Origin: RGIG8775 sp045660295
GTDB taxonomy: Bacteria; Bacillota; Clostridia; Oscillospirales; CAG-272
Length of the DNA: 64,000 nucleotides
Assembly (NCBI GenBank): GCA_045660295.1
Contig: JAZRDN010000043.1
Coordinates: 62,001 to 126,000 of the forward strand
Direction of reading: 5' to 3'
Shown: positions 24,409 to 33,106 of the stretch, one piece after another
Layout of the letters: every line of letters starts with the position of its first letter
How positions within the stretch are numbered: position 1 is the stretch's first letter
Notes under the pieces: generated by a model
Told to the model about the DNA's origin: nothing
Seen by the model: the letters and a program-made list of their open reading frames with translations, nothing else
Databases searched by the model: none
Program-made: the position numbers and the translations under genes

Positions 24409-25833
24409 ATGAAAATAAGGCTTGGTTTGAAAAATGCTACCGCTCAGTATTTCTGCTCGCTTTGCGGCGGAAAAGCGGTTGGAAAAGCTGACGGCGTTGT
24501 AGAGTTTGTTTGCACCGACTCAAGAGAAGCCGACGAAAAAACGCTCTTTGTTGTAAGCGTGGGCGAGCGTGTGGACGGACACGACTACATGCTTTCCGCC
24601 GCCAAAAACGGTTGCAAATATTTTCTTTGCCAACGAGTGCCCGAGGCGCTTTTGGACAGCGGGCTTGAATTTTCGGCTATTGTTGTCGATGACAGTATAG
24701 AGGCACTGGCTAAAATTTCAGAGGGCTATCTTGCGACTCTTGATATGAAAAATATTGCTGTTACAGGCAGCGTCGGCAAGACTACTACCAAAGAGTTTAT
24801 ATATGCGGTAGTGAAAAACGCATTCAGCGTTCACAAGACCAAGGCAAACCATAACAGTACCGTAGGTATGCCAATGAGCATGCTCGAAGCCGATGCTTCC
24901 TTTAACGCGTCGGTTATTGAAATGGGTATGAGCGGATTTGGCGAGATAGAGCTTATGTCAAACGTGGCAAAGCCGAGTATAGCCTGCGTTACCAATATAG
25001 GTACGTCACATCTGGAGATACTCGGTACACGTGAGAATATCTGCAAGGCAAAGCTTGAGATCATCAGCGGTATGCCCGATGGCGGCGCGCTGGTTATAAA
25101 CGGCGACGAGCCGCTTCTGCTGAATGCTGACGTGGGTAGTGTCAAAAAGATTCTCGTCGGCGTTGAAAACCAAGACTGTGATATAAGAGCCGTTAATCTC
25201 AGATACTGCGACGAAGGAAGCGTATTCGATATAATCTGCGGCGATGAAACCTATCCACACGTTGAAATAGGCGTTATCGGCAAGCAGTTCATCTACGCCG
25301 CCTTGTTCGCTTTTGCGGTGGGGCGTGAGCTTGGAATGGATGCCGAGAATATTATTTCGGGACTCAAAAATTTTGAAAATACGGCTATGAGGCAGAATAT
25401 ATACGAGGTCGGCGGAATAACAATAATTGAGGACTGTTATAATGCCAGCCCCGAATCTATGCGCGCCGCCATGGACGTTCTGAAAACTCTTTCAAAAAGC
25501 AAAAAGGGCTCGCGCATGACCGCGCTTCTCGGTGACATGAGAGAGCTTGGTGACAACAGTAAGGAGTTTCACAGGGGCGTGGGGCGCTATTACGCAGAGG
25601 TGGGCGGAAAGGTGCTTATGACCATGGGAACGCTGGCACGAGATATCGCCTTCGGAGCGCTTGAGGGCGGACTTTCCGAAAAGAACGTCTATATCACCGC
25701 GGACTATAACAACTGCGAGCTTATAGGCGACAGTCTGCTCGGTATTCTCAAGGACGGAGATATCTTGCTTGTAAAGGCAAGCCGTGCCATAGGCGCGGAG
25801 CGTATCGTGAGATATATTAAAGATCACCTCTAA
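24409..25833 (+). CDS. murF: UDP-N-acetylmuramoyl-tripeptide--D-alanyl-D-alanine ligase MurF
   Basis: MurF completes the stem pentapeptide with D-Ala-D-Ala. The 474-residue protein has the P-loop TGSVGKTTTKEF near residue 121, the MurF-type MNKHN-like segment KANHNSTVGMP, and the C-terminal DCYNASPESMRAAMD. The first 80 residues form the MurF UDP-binding domain. It follows murE by 26 bp. Its stop codon lies inside the left arm of the inverted repeat at 25827-25922. Confidence 0.94.
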   Translation: MKIRLGLKNATAQYFCSLCGGKAVGKADGVVEFVCTDSREADEKTLFVVSVGERVDGHDYMLSAAKNGCKYFLCQRVPEALLDSGLEFSAIVVDDSIEALAKISEGYLATLDMKNIAVTGSVGKTTTKEFIYAVVKNAFSVHKTKANHNSTVGMPMSMLEADASFNASVIEMGMSGFGEIELMSNVAKPSIACVTNIGTSHLEILGTRENICKAKLEIISGMPDGGALVINGDEPLLLNADVGSVKKILVGVENQDCDIRAVNLRYCDEGSVFDIICGDETYPHVEIGVIGKQFIYAALFAFAVGRELGMDAENIISGLKNFENTAMRQNIYEVGGITIIEDCYNASPESMRAAMDVLKTLSKSKKGSRMTALLGDMRELGDNSKEFHRGVGRYYAEVGGKVLMTMGTLARDIAFGALEGGLSEKNVYITADYNNCELIGDSLLGILKDGDILLVKASRAIGAERIVRYIKDHL

Positions 25834-25922
25834 AAACTCAATGACGGACGAATCGGCGGTGCTTTTTTCGTCGTTCGTCACAAAAATTCGCTTGCCGTTC
25901 GCCTCGCGTGAGCTTTTAGAGG
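25827..25922. repeat. Branched inverted repeat straddling the murF stop codon
   Basis: CCTCTAAAA (25827-25835) pairs perfectly with TTTTAGAGG (25914-25922), with the murF stop codon TAA inside the left arm. The enclosed 78 bp hold a second stem, TGAC plus GACGAA pairing with TTCGTC plus GTCA, and a small CTC-GCGT-GAG hairpin. The element lies in the 146-bp gap between murF and mraY, where no gene is seen. It may limit exonucleases, tune murF-mraY coupling, or be a mobile palindromic repeat. Confidence 0.6.
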
Positions 25923-25979
25923 CGACCTAAAGAAAAACTTTGTAAAGGAAATTGACATAAAGGTCATAAAGGGATAGAA

Positions 25980-26951
25980 ATGATAACAGAATTTATAATC
26001 GCGCTTGTTGCTTCCTTCGTGCTTACCGCAGTGCTTTCACGCTTTATAATTCCCATTCTCAAAAGCCGAAAAATGGGGCAGTATATAAAAGACATAGGAC
26101 CAAGATGGCATAAATCCAAGGAGGGAACTCCCACTATGGGAGGAATAAGCTTTATTCTGGCAATGACAGCAGTGGCGGCGGTGGCGCTTCTGATAGACCC
26201 CGACGGCGCGCTTCCCGTGGCGGCTATAATGCTTCTCGGTGTTCTCAACGCCCTTATAGGCTTTATAGATGATTATCAAAAGCTGGTCAAAAAGAATAAT
26301 GACGGACTTGGCGAGCTTCAAAAAAGCTTTCTGCAGCTTGCCGCAGGCGGCGTGTATCTTTTCGTTATGAGAGTGTCGGGACTTATTGACACAAGGCTCG
26401 AGATACCTTTTACCGATATAGAGCTTGAACTTGGAATAGTTTATTACGTGCTTGCGCTTGCTCTCATCTGGGGAATGGTCAACAGCACCAATATTACCGA
26501 CGGTATAGACGGTTTGGCAAGTACCGTGACATTTGTTGTCGGTTGCTTTTTCGCCGTTTGCGCCTTTTATCTCGGCAACCGCCCCGCGGAGCTTGTCAGC
26601 GCGCTTCTTATCGGCGGAATGCTTGGCTTCCTCGTTTATAATTTCCACCCCGCAAGAGTGTTTATGGGGGATACAGGCTCGCTTTATATCGGCGGTATTA
26701 TTACAGGCATCGCCTTCGCCATAAACGAGCCGTTTGTAGTGGTTATATGCGGACTTGTCTACATTCTTGAGTTTGCTTCTTCCGCACTTCAAAGATACGT
26801 TTTTATTCTGTCGGGCAGAAAAAAGAGACTCTTTAAAATGGCTCCCATTCACCACCATTTCGAACAGTGCGGCTGGAGCGAAAATAAGATCGTTGCGGTC
26901 TTTTCGACTGTAACGGCACTGTGTTGCGTGGCGGCTTGGTTCGCTATCTGA
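25980..26951 (+). CDS. mraY: Phospho-N-acetylmuramoyl-pentapeptide transferase MraY
   Basis: MraY moves phospho-MurNAc-pentapeptide onto undecaprenyl phosphate to make lipid I in the membrane. The 323-residue protein has about ten helices. The family motifs are GPRWHKSKEGTPTMGG, IGFIDDYQK with its aspartate pair, NSTNITDGIDGLA, FMGDTGS, and the C-terminal KMAPIHHHFEQCGW. It lies between murF and ftsW. The usual next gene, murD, is missing. Confidence 0.96.
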   Translation: MITEFIIALVASFVLTAVLSRFIIPILKSRKMGQYIKDIGPRWHKSKEGTPTMGGISFILAMTAVAAVALLIDPDGALPVAAIMLLGVLNALIGFIDDYQKLVKKNNDGLGELQKSFLQLAAGGVYLFVMRVSGLIDTRLEIPFTDIELELGIVYYVLALALIWGMVNSTNITDGIDGLASTVTFVVGCFFAVCAFYLGNRPAELVSALLIGGMLGFLVYNFHPARVFMGDTGSLYIGGIITGIAFAINEPFVVVICGLVYILEFASSALQRYVFILSGRKKRLFKMAPIHHHFEQCGWSENKIVAVFSTVTALCCVAAWFAI

Positions 26952-26969
26952 TCGTGGGAGGTATAGTAA

Positions 26970-28214
26970 TTGCTTTTTCATCGGGTACAGGAAACAGAAA
27001 AAGTATCTGATGTCAAAAGAAAAGGAACATTAAATCAATTTGTCAAAAAAAACAGTATTTTCCATGATGATAAAAATATAAAATCGCCCGACGACCCTCG
27101 CGGCAAGATAGACGTTAAGTTTGCGATTTATTGCTTAATATTGATATTGTTCGGAATGTTGATGAATTACAGCGCAAGCTGTGTCTATGCCGAGCAAATG
27201 TATAATGACCGCACTTATTTCCTTGTGAGATATATTGCCTTCGCACTCTTGAGCATAGCCGTGTCGGCGGTGTTCGTGAAAAAGGCAACACTGTCCTTTT
27301 GGTATCATTTTGCCAAGATAGCGTATATAGCCACGCTCGGAATGCTGGCCCTTGTTTTGGTTATCGGAACCGTGGGCGGCGGTGCTCAACGCTGGATAAG
27401 GATAGGCCCTCTTACAGTTCAACCGTCGGAAATAGCCAAAATGGCGGTGGTGCTTATGCTGGCGCGTTATCTTTCCGACCATAGCGCCGAGGTCTGCTCG
27501 CTTGAGAAAAACGGCGGTAGCTTCAAATGCGGAGTGCTTTTGCCCGGCGGTATCATAGGGCTTGTTTGCGCGCTGGTCGCCCTTGAAAAGCATATATCGG
27601 GCTTGATGATAATTGCTATGCTGGGCGCGTGCGTCATGACGGTCGGCGGCACGAGAATGAAATACATTTTTATGCTCGGCGGTGTGGTGGCACTCGCGGG
27701 AACGGGGCTGATACTGGTCTCCGATTACGCTCAGACACGAGTTAATACGTGGCTGAATATCGACACGGTTGACCCACTTGGCGAGGCATGGCAAACGCTT
27801 CAGGGGCTTTACGCCATAGGCTCGGGCGGATTTTTCGGTCGTGGGCTTTTTAACAGTTTGCAAAAATTCGGCTACGTGTCACAGCCACAAAACGATTTCG
27901 TTTTTACGGTCATATGTGAGGAGCTGGGCTTTCTCGGCGCGTTGGCGGTTATCTTGCTTTTTGGCTTGCTGGTTTTCAGAGGAATGAAAATAGCCATGCA
28001 CGTTCCCGATAAATTTGGCGCGCTGGTGGTTATGGGTCTGGTGGTAAAGGTAGGACTTCAAGCGGCGCTTAATGTAGCCGTGGTTACCAACTCAATGCCG
28101 AATACGGGAATATCGCTTCCTTTTTTCAGCTCGGGGGGCACGTCGCTTGCGTTGCAGATATTCGAGATGGGAATATTGCTTAATATATCACGCTACAGCA
28201 GAATAAAGAAGTAA
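26970..28214 (+). CDS. ftsW: Septal peptidoglycan polymerase FtsW (SEDS family)
   Basis: FtsW polymerises lipid II at the division site together with a class B PBP. The 414-residue protein has the SEDS features GGAQRWI and the aspartate/glutamate loop segment LTVQPSEIAKMAVV near residue 150. Near the C-terminus are PNTGISLPFFSSGGTS and NISRYSRIK. About 50 charged residues precede the first helix, longer than usual. The start is TTG at 26970, because GGGAGG lies 8 nt upstream and no ATG or GTG exists in frame before the first helix. It lies 18 bp after mraY. RodA is the alternative, but position and the ISLPFFSSGGTS segment favour FtsW. Confidence 0.9.
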   Translation: MLFHRVQETEKVSDVKRKGTLNQFVKKNSIFHDDKNIKSPDDPRGKIDVKFAIYCLILILFGMLMNYSASCVYAEQMYNDRTYFLVRYIAFALLSIAVSAVFVKKATLSFWYHFAKIAYIATLGMLALVLVIGTVGGGAQRWIRIGPLTVQPSEIAKMAVVLMLARYLSDHSAEVCSLEKNGGSFKCGVLLPGGIIGLVCALVALEKHISGLMIIAMLGACVMTVGGTRMKYIFMLGGVVALAGTGLILVSDYAQTRVNTWLNIDTVDPLGEAWQTLQGLYAIGSGGFFGRGLFNSLQKFGYVSQPQNDFVFTVICEELGFLGALAVILLFGLLVFRGMKIAMHVPDKFGALVVMGLVVKVGLQAALNVAVVTNSMPNTGISLPFFSSGGTSLALQIFEMGILLNISRYSRIKK

Positions 28215-28229
28215 AGAAAGGACATCAAA

Positions 28230-29354
28230 ATGAGAGTTATAATGACCTGCGGCGGCACAGGCGGACACATAAATCCTGCTATTGCCATCGCCAATACCAT
28301 AAAAGAAAATATCCCCGACGCCGAGATACTTTTCGTCGGTACTAAAAAAGGGCAAGAGAGCAGACTTGTTCCACACGAGGGCTACGAGATAAAATTTGTT
28401 AAGTCCGAGGGAATACGGCGCTCGCTTTCGCCTGCCAATATAAAGGCTATTATCATGTCGCAGATATCGCCCTTTTTGGCGAAGAAAATTATTAAGGACT
28501 TCAAGCCCGACGTGGTGATAGGTACGGGCGGATACGCCTGTTGGCCGATTCTTCGTGCGGCGGCTATGATGAAGGTTCCTTGTGCTGTACACGAGTCGAA
28601 CGCTATTCCCGGAATGGCGGTTAAGATGCTGCAAAAAAGTGTTGATAAAATTTTCGTCAACTTTGAGAGGACCGCAGACTTTCTTACAAGAAAAGACAAG
28701 GTTGAGCAGGTTGGAAATCCCTTGAGAACCGCATTTGAAAACATGGATAAAAATGCTGCAAGAGCGCAGATGGGAATAGGTGAAAACGAGCGCTTTGTTC
28801 TCTCCTACGGCGGAAGCGGCGGCGCGGAATATCTCAACCGGGTGGTTGTCGAACTTATGAGTAAATATCTTGGCGAAAACAAGAACGTAAGACTTCTCCA
28901 CGCCACGGGCGCGAGAAATTACGCCGAAAGCCTTGAGCGATATAAGGCTCTTGGGGCGGATAAGCTTGCGAACGCCGAGCTTGCCGAGTATATCTACGAT
29001 ATGCACACAAAAATGGCGGCGGCAGACGTGGTAATCTGCCGTGCGGGCGCTATGACGGTCTCGGAGCTTTCCATGATGGGAAAGACGGCTATTATTATTC
29101 CGTCTCCCAACGTAGTCGACAATCACCAGTATAAAAACGCCAAGGTGCTTGCTGACGCCGATGCGGCGATCCTCATGGAGGAAAAGAACGTCACCGCCGA
29201 CTCGCTCTGGGAAGAGCTTGACTCGTTGCTTGGTAACGGCGAAAAGAGAAGCGCGCTTGAAAAGAACATAAAGCAGTTCGCCAGACTCGATGCAAATAAG
29301 CTTATCTTCAATGAGATAATGGCGCTTATAGAGAGCAAAAAAAGCGGAAAATAA
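28230..29354 (+). CDS. murG: Lipid II synthase MurG
   Basis: MurG, a peripheral membrane GT-B glycosyltransferase, adds N-acetylglucosamine to lipid I. The 374-residue protein starts with MRVIMTCGGTGGHINPA, the donor/acceptor loop (GGTGGH, 8-13). It also has GTGGYACWP, the GGSGGAEYLN loop, and the UDP-GlcNAc site VICRAGAMTVSE. AAAGGA precedes the start and ftsW ends 15 bp upstream. A terminator closes this part of the cluster. Confidence 0.95.
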   Translation: MRVIMTCGGTGGHINPAIAIANTIKENIPDAEILFVGTKKGQESRLVPHEGYEIKFVKSEGIRRSLSPANIKAIIMSQISPFLAKKIIKDFKPDVVIGTGGYACWPILRAAAMMKVPCAVHESNAIPGMAVKMLQKSVDKIFVNFERTADFLTRKDKVEQVGNPLRTAFENMDKNAARAQMGIGENERFVLSYGGSGGAEYLNRVVVELMSKYLGENKNVRLLHATGARNYAESLERYKALGADKLANAELAEYIYDMHTKMAAADVVICRAGAMTVSELSMMGKTAIIIPSPNVVDNHQYKNAKVLADADAAILMEEKNVTADSLWEELDSLLGNGEKRSALEKNIKQFARLDANKLIFNEIMALIESKKSGK

Positions 29355-29364
29355 CCCCAAAAAG

Positions 29365-29404
29365 AACGCAGGATTCCGAAAAACAGCGGAATTTTGCGTT
29401 TTTT
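29365..29404 (+). terminator. Intrinsic terminator after murG
   Basis: A 14-bp stem with two G-U pairs (29365-29378 with 29387-29400), an 8-nt loop, and six T ending at 29404. It separates the murG transcript from ftsZ. Confidence 0.85.
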
Positions 29405-29447
29405 AAAAAAAAGATGTGAATTTCCTATAAAAATTTTCAAAAAACTA

Positions 29448-29476
29448 TTGCAAAAATCCGAAAAATATATTATTAT
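29448..29476 (+). promoter_or_regulatory. Promoter of ftsZ
   Basis: TTGCAA (29448-29453), 17 bp, TATTAT (29471-29476), about 70 bp before the ftsZ start. With the murG terminator upstream, this makes ftsZ an independent transcript. Confidence 0.68.
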
Positions 29477-29544
29477 ATTATATATAGTGGTATACATGTA
29501 GCAAATATAGCAAATGTTGAAATAAATGATTGGAGGAAGTTTAC

Positions 29545-30759
29545 ATGATTGCTGAATTCGACAACAGCTTCACAAGCGGAGTTAATATTAAGGTTATCGG
29601 TGTCGGCGGAGGCGGAAACAACGCCGTTGAGAGAATGATAGCATCCAAGGTGCAGGGCGTGGAGTTTATCGCGGTAAATACCGACGTTCAGGTTCTTAAC
29701 CAGTCCTCTGCGGCTCACCAGATCGCAATCGGAGAAAAGATTACAAAGGGCTTCGGAGCAGGCGCTAATCCCGAGATCGGACAGCGTGCGGCTGAAGAAT
29801 CAATAGAAGAAATCAAGGAAATGCTCGTGGGCGCTGATATGGCGTTCATTACCGCGGGTATGGGCGGTGGAACAGGTACAGGTGCCGCTCCCGTTGTTGC
29901 GCGCGTTTCCAAGGATATGGGTATACTTACGGTCGCTATCGTTACAAAGCCCTTCGGCTTTGAGGGTAAGAGAAGAATGGTACAGGCCGATAAGGGTATT
30001 GAGGAGCTCAGAAAGTACGTTGACGCTATCGTGGTTATTCCCAACGAGAGACTTAAGCAGGTATCTGACACCCGCATAACTCTTGCCAACGCTTTCGAGA
30101 TCGCCGATGACGTTCTTCGTCGCGGTGTTCAGAGTATCTCCGAACTTATCAACGGTACCGCATACATAAACCTTGACTTTGCCGATGTTACCGCGGTTAT
30201 GAAGGACGCGGGCTACGCTCACATGGGTGTCGGCTCCGCTAAGGGTAAGGATAAGGCTGAGAACGCGGCTCGTATGGCTATCTCCAGCCCGCTTCTTGAG
30301 ACATCTATCAAGGGCGCTACGGGTATTCTTATCAACATCACCGCTTCGCCTGATATCCAGCTTGAGGATATCGACCTTGCGTCCACAATGGTAGCTGACG
30401 AAGCAAGCCCCGACGCAAACGTTATCTGGGGTGTTGCGTTTGATCCTAACCTTGACGATGAGATGAAGATCACTATTATCGCGACAGGCTTCTCCAGAAA
30501 GCCCGATGATCCTTATTACAAGAATCAGGCGGCTTATGAGCCTATTACTCCCGTTCAGCAGCCTGTGGTTGAGCATGTTGAGACAGCTCCTGTTACAGCT
30601 CCCGTTGTTGAGGTTGAGGAGATAAGTGAGCCCGAACCGCTTGCGGTTGAGGAGATTCCCGAGCCTGTTGAAGAACCCAAGCCCGCTCAGACTGTTAAAA
30701 AGACGGTTGACGCCGGAAATATCGACTTCAATAATCTTTGGGGCGCTTTTAAGAAATAA
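29545..30759 (+). CDS. ftsZ: Cell division protein FtsZ
   Basis: FtsZ is the tubulin-like GTPase that forms the division ring. The 404-residue protein has the GTP-binding loops GGGGNNAVERM (21-31) and GMGGGTGTGAAP (106-117), the T7-synergy loop segment NLDFADVTAVMKDAG, and a complete C-terminal GTPase subdomain. A linker of about 75 residues follows, rich in Pro, Glu and Val. The last residues are NNLWGAFKK, instead of the common DIPxFLR-like tail that binds FtsA and SepF. ATG 29545 follows TTGGAGGA; the frame extends a few codons upstream. The linker codons are repetitive. Confidence 0.96.
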   Translation: MIAEFDNSFTSGVNIKVIGVGGGGNNAVERMIASKVQGVEFIAVNTDVQVLNQSSAAHQIAIGEKITKGFGAGANPEIGQRAAEESIEEIKEMLVGADMAFITAGMGGGTGTGAAPVVARVSKDMGILTVAIVTKPFGFEGKRRMVQADKGIEELRKYVDAIVVIPNERLKQVSDTRITLANAFEIADDVLRRGVQSISELINGTAYINLDFADVTAVMKDAGYAHMGVGSAKGKDKAENAARMAISSPLLETSIKGATGILINITASPDIQLEDIDLASTMVADEASPDANVIWGVAFDPNLDDEMKITIIATGFSRKPDDPYYKNQAAYEPITPVQQPVVEHVETAPVTAPVVEVEEISEPEPLAVEEIPEPVEEPKPAQTVKKTVDAGNIDFNNLWGAFKK

Positions 30760-30769
30760 TTAAACGAAC

Positions 30770-30807
30770 TTCGGGCAAAGACCACCTCGTCTCTTGCCCG
30801 AATTCTT
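30770..30807 (+). terminator. Probable terminator after ftsZ
   Basis: A 9-bp stem (TTCGGGCAA, 30770-30778, with TTGCCCGAA, 30794-30802) and a 15-nt loop, followed only by TTCTTT. The weak T-run lowers confidence. Confidence 0.5.
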
Positions 30808-30853
30808 TGGGTGTTGAATAAATAATCCTCGGAAAGTTAGCAGGGAAATAAAA

Positions 30854-31585
30854 ATGGAAAATTTCAGCCTTTGGGGAGCTATCGTCAATGCGCTTGCGAT
30901 AATCGGCGGTTCTTTTGTCGGATTGCTCATACATACCTTTGCGCTTTCGCGCAAGAACGCGGATGGCGAGGTGAAGTCGGAAATCGGCGAGACACTGTCA
31001 AATGCTATGATGATAGGTGTTGGCTTGTGTACGCTCCTCATAGGAATTCAAGGGGCGATTAAAGGACAGAATGCCCTTGTGACCATAATATCAATGGCGC
31101 TGGGCGCGCTTATAGGTACGCTCTTGGATCTCGACGGTAAGATCAATAAGCTCGGGGAGTTTGTTGAGAAAAAGACCAAGAACATATTTGGCAATATCTC
31201 GCAGGGCTTTGTGATCGCCAGCCTACTGTTTTGCGTAGGTGCTATGGCGGTTACAGGCTCGCTTGAAAGCGGACTTACAGGGGATCACTCCACACAGTAC
31301 GCAAAATCAATACTCGACTGTATCTCATCGGTGGTGTTCGCCTCGTCAATGGGCTTCGGCGTAATGCTTTCGTCTGTGATGGTGCTTGTTTATCAAGGCT
31401 CCATAACCCTTCTTGCGCAGTGGATACAACCGTTGCTCAACGATTACGTTATTACCGAAATGACCGCCGTCGGTTCGCTTTTAATAATAGGAATTGCGTT
31501 TAATATTATGGGTATTACAAAAATCAAGCTCATGAATTATATTCCCGCTATTTTTCTGCCATTGTTGCTTTGTATGTTTATGTAA
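30854..31585 (+). CDS. DUF554 family membrane protein
   Basis: The 243-residue protein matches the DUF554 (YdfK/YqgA) family: six or seven membrane helices. Family segments are the N-terminal GAIVNALAIIGGSFVGLLI, the central VGLCTLLIGIQGAIKGQN, and SLESGLTGDHSTQYAKSILD. Function is unknown in all organisms studied; a transporter role has been suggested from topology. It lies between ftsZ and a lipoprotein gene that starts 22 bp downstream, which suggests cotranscription. The ribosome site is weak (CAGGGAA). Confidence 0.87.
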   Translation: MENFSLWGAIVNALAIIGGSFVGLLIHTFALSRKNADGEVKSEIGETLSNAMMIGVGLCTLLIGIQGAIKGQNALVTIISMALGALIGTLLDLDGKINKLGEFVEKKTKNIFGNISQGFVIASLLFCVGAMAVTGSLESGLTGDHSTQYAKSILDCISSVVFASSMGFGVMLSSVMVLVYQGSITLLAQWIQPLLNDYVITEMTAVGSLLIIGIAFNIMGITKIKLMNYIPAIFLPLLLCMFM

Positions 31586-31607
31586 TCTTGAAAATATGGA
31601 TGGAACG

Positions 31608-32954
31608 ATGAAAAAAACAAAACTGCTTATACTTGCGCTTGCCGTGTTGTGCGCGCTTTGCGTGCTCGCGGGGTGTGGAGATACGCCGTCTGAAACGTTG
31701 GATGAAAACATTGAGGATGGCCCTAAAATGTTCGACGTAAGCGACACGTTCTTCACCTTTGAGCGTTACAACGTGGTTACGGTAGGTCCGACCGAGTCGG
31801 GCGCGAGCTTTTCGCTTTTCACAACCAATACTCTTGAGATATACGGCACGTGTCTCAGCTCGCTTGACGAGGTTTCTGCCATTATAAATCTTTATGACGA
31901 AAAAGGAAAACTCGTAGGCACTTATAGGGCGTCGAAAAAGGAAGAGATCCCAGCCGACGTTACCTTCGTGCTCTCGGCGGAAATATCAGACAGCGCGCGC
32001 GATAACTTCTGCGTAGTCAGCGTTGAATATTCGGGAGTCACCGACACGCGCGACGTGTACCGCGTGGAATCATTTACCTATAACGTAACCTACGTATATA
32101 ATAACGGACTTCCCCCTGAGATGGTTTTGGTGGATTGGCATACATATCTTGAGCCGCCCTTGCCACCGCAAAAGGACGGATATTATTTCAACGGTTGGTA
32201 TACCGACCCCGAGTGTACCGAGCGCTTTGATTTTGAAAACACTACGGTTTCAGACGATATGGTGCTTTATGCCGATTATGGGCTTGATTATATAAGAATG
32301 GGACAAATGGTGCTTGCCGCCGCAAGACCCGCTACCGTCAAGATAACGACCAAGAGCTATACAAGCTTGGTCGGACTGTTTGAGATAACCTCTCACACCA
32401 AAACGGGTGAGGGAATAATCATAAAGGACGGCTCGGGATATTACTACGTTCTTACCACCGAGGATCTTGTGTCTAAAAGAAAGGGATATGAAAACGTTTC
32501 TTATACCGTTGAGGACTATTACGGAAACACGTATACCGCCCACTATAAGCATAGCGGTAACGGATATAATCTTGGTGTGATTTATTTTGAAAAGGGAGAT
32601 CAGGTGCTTTCCACAATGCCGATTTCGCACGTGACCCCCGAGATTTCCGAGAAAATAGCCATAGTCAACTATAATGATGTCGGAGCTTCAGTTCCGAATT
32701 TTGGAAACGTTTTGGCGTATGAGCATATCACACATAGCCTGATCGGCTCGCAGGCGGGCGATATAAGACATGACATGATGGTTCACGACGCTGTGACCGA
32801 TATCAAGATAAGCGGACGCCCCGTGTTTAATATGTCGCTTGAGCTTGTGGGGATCCAATGCGGAACGATTTCCGACAGTGCCGTTGATTATGAAAACAGC
32901 CACGTTATCCCGCTTGAGGCGATTGAAAAGTATATTGACGCATACGGACTGTAA
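31608..32954 (+). CDS. Lipoprotein with InlB B-repeat and degenerate trypsin-like domain
   Basis: The 448-residue product has a lipoprotein signal (MKKTKLLILALAVLCALCVL, lipobox LAGC, lipid-modified C23), so it is anchored outside the membrane. A beta-rich region (about 40-155) precedes an InlB B-repeat (about 158-225, with the typical FNGWYTDPECTERFDF). The C-terminal 220 residues follow the S1C (DegP/trypsin) pattern. The histidine site LTNNHVV reads LTTEDLV (282-288), so D286 replaces His. The aspartate site DLAVL reads NLGVI, with N321. The serine site SGGP is SGRP, with S402 kept. The triad is therefore broken and the domain is probably a binding module. ATG 31608 gives the best signal peptide; ATG 31596 is also possible. 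Confidence 0.75.
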   Translation: MKKTKLLILALAVLCALCVLAGCGDTPSETLDENIEDGPKMFDVSDTFFTFERYNVVTVGPTESGASFSLFTTNTLEIYGTCLSSLDEVSAIINLYDEKGKLVGTYRASKKEEIPADVTFVLSAEISDSARDNFCVVSVEYSGVTDTRDVYRVESFTYNVTYVYNNGLPPEMVLVDWHTYLEPPLPPQKDGYYFNGWYTDPECTERFDFENTTVSDDMVLYADYGLDYIRMGQMVLAAARPATVKITTKSYTSLVGLFEITSHTKTGEGIIIKDGSGYYYVLTTEDLVSKRKGYENVSYTVEDYYGNTYTAHYKHSGNGYNLGVIYFEKGDQVLSTMPISHVTPEISEKIAIVNYNDVGASVPNFGNVLAYEHITHSLIGSQAGDIRHDMMVHDAVTDIKISGRPVFNMSLELVGIQCGTISDSAVDYENSHVIPLEAIEKYIDAYGL

Positions 32955-32958
32955 ATAA

Positions 32959-33003
32959 AAAGAACTTTGTTGCTACCCCAAGGGTGCTTCAAAGTTCTTT
33001 TTT
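32959..33003 (+). terminator. Terminator of the lipoprotein gene
   Basis: A perfect 11-bp stem (32959-32969 with 32990-33000) with a T-run to 33003. Confidence 0.82.
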
Positions 33004-33012
33004 GGATTGAAA

Positions 33013-33043
33013 AACCGCCGTTGACATTTGTCAAACGGCGGTT
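33013..33043 (-). terminator. Terminator of rplJ-rplL
   Basis: On the minus strand, AACCGCCGTT pairs with AACGGCGGTT, with an inner GAC/GTC continuation (33013-33025 with 33030-33043, one bulged base). Five T follow. It lies 63 bp past the rplL stop codon, so rplL ends the transcript. Confidence 0.82.
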
Positions 33044-33106
33044 AGTTATTCAAACCCGTACAGCAGGTAAAACTATACAAGTATGTGTGAGTTCTGTAAA
33101 CTTAAA

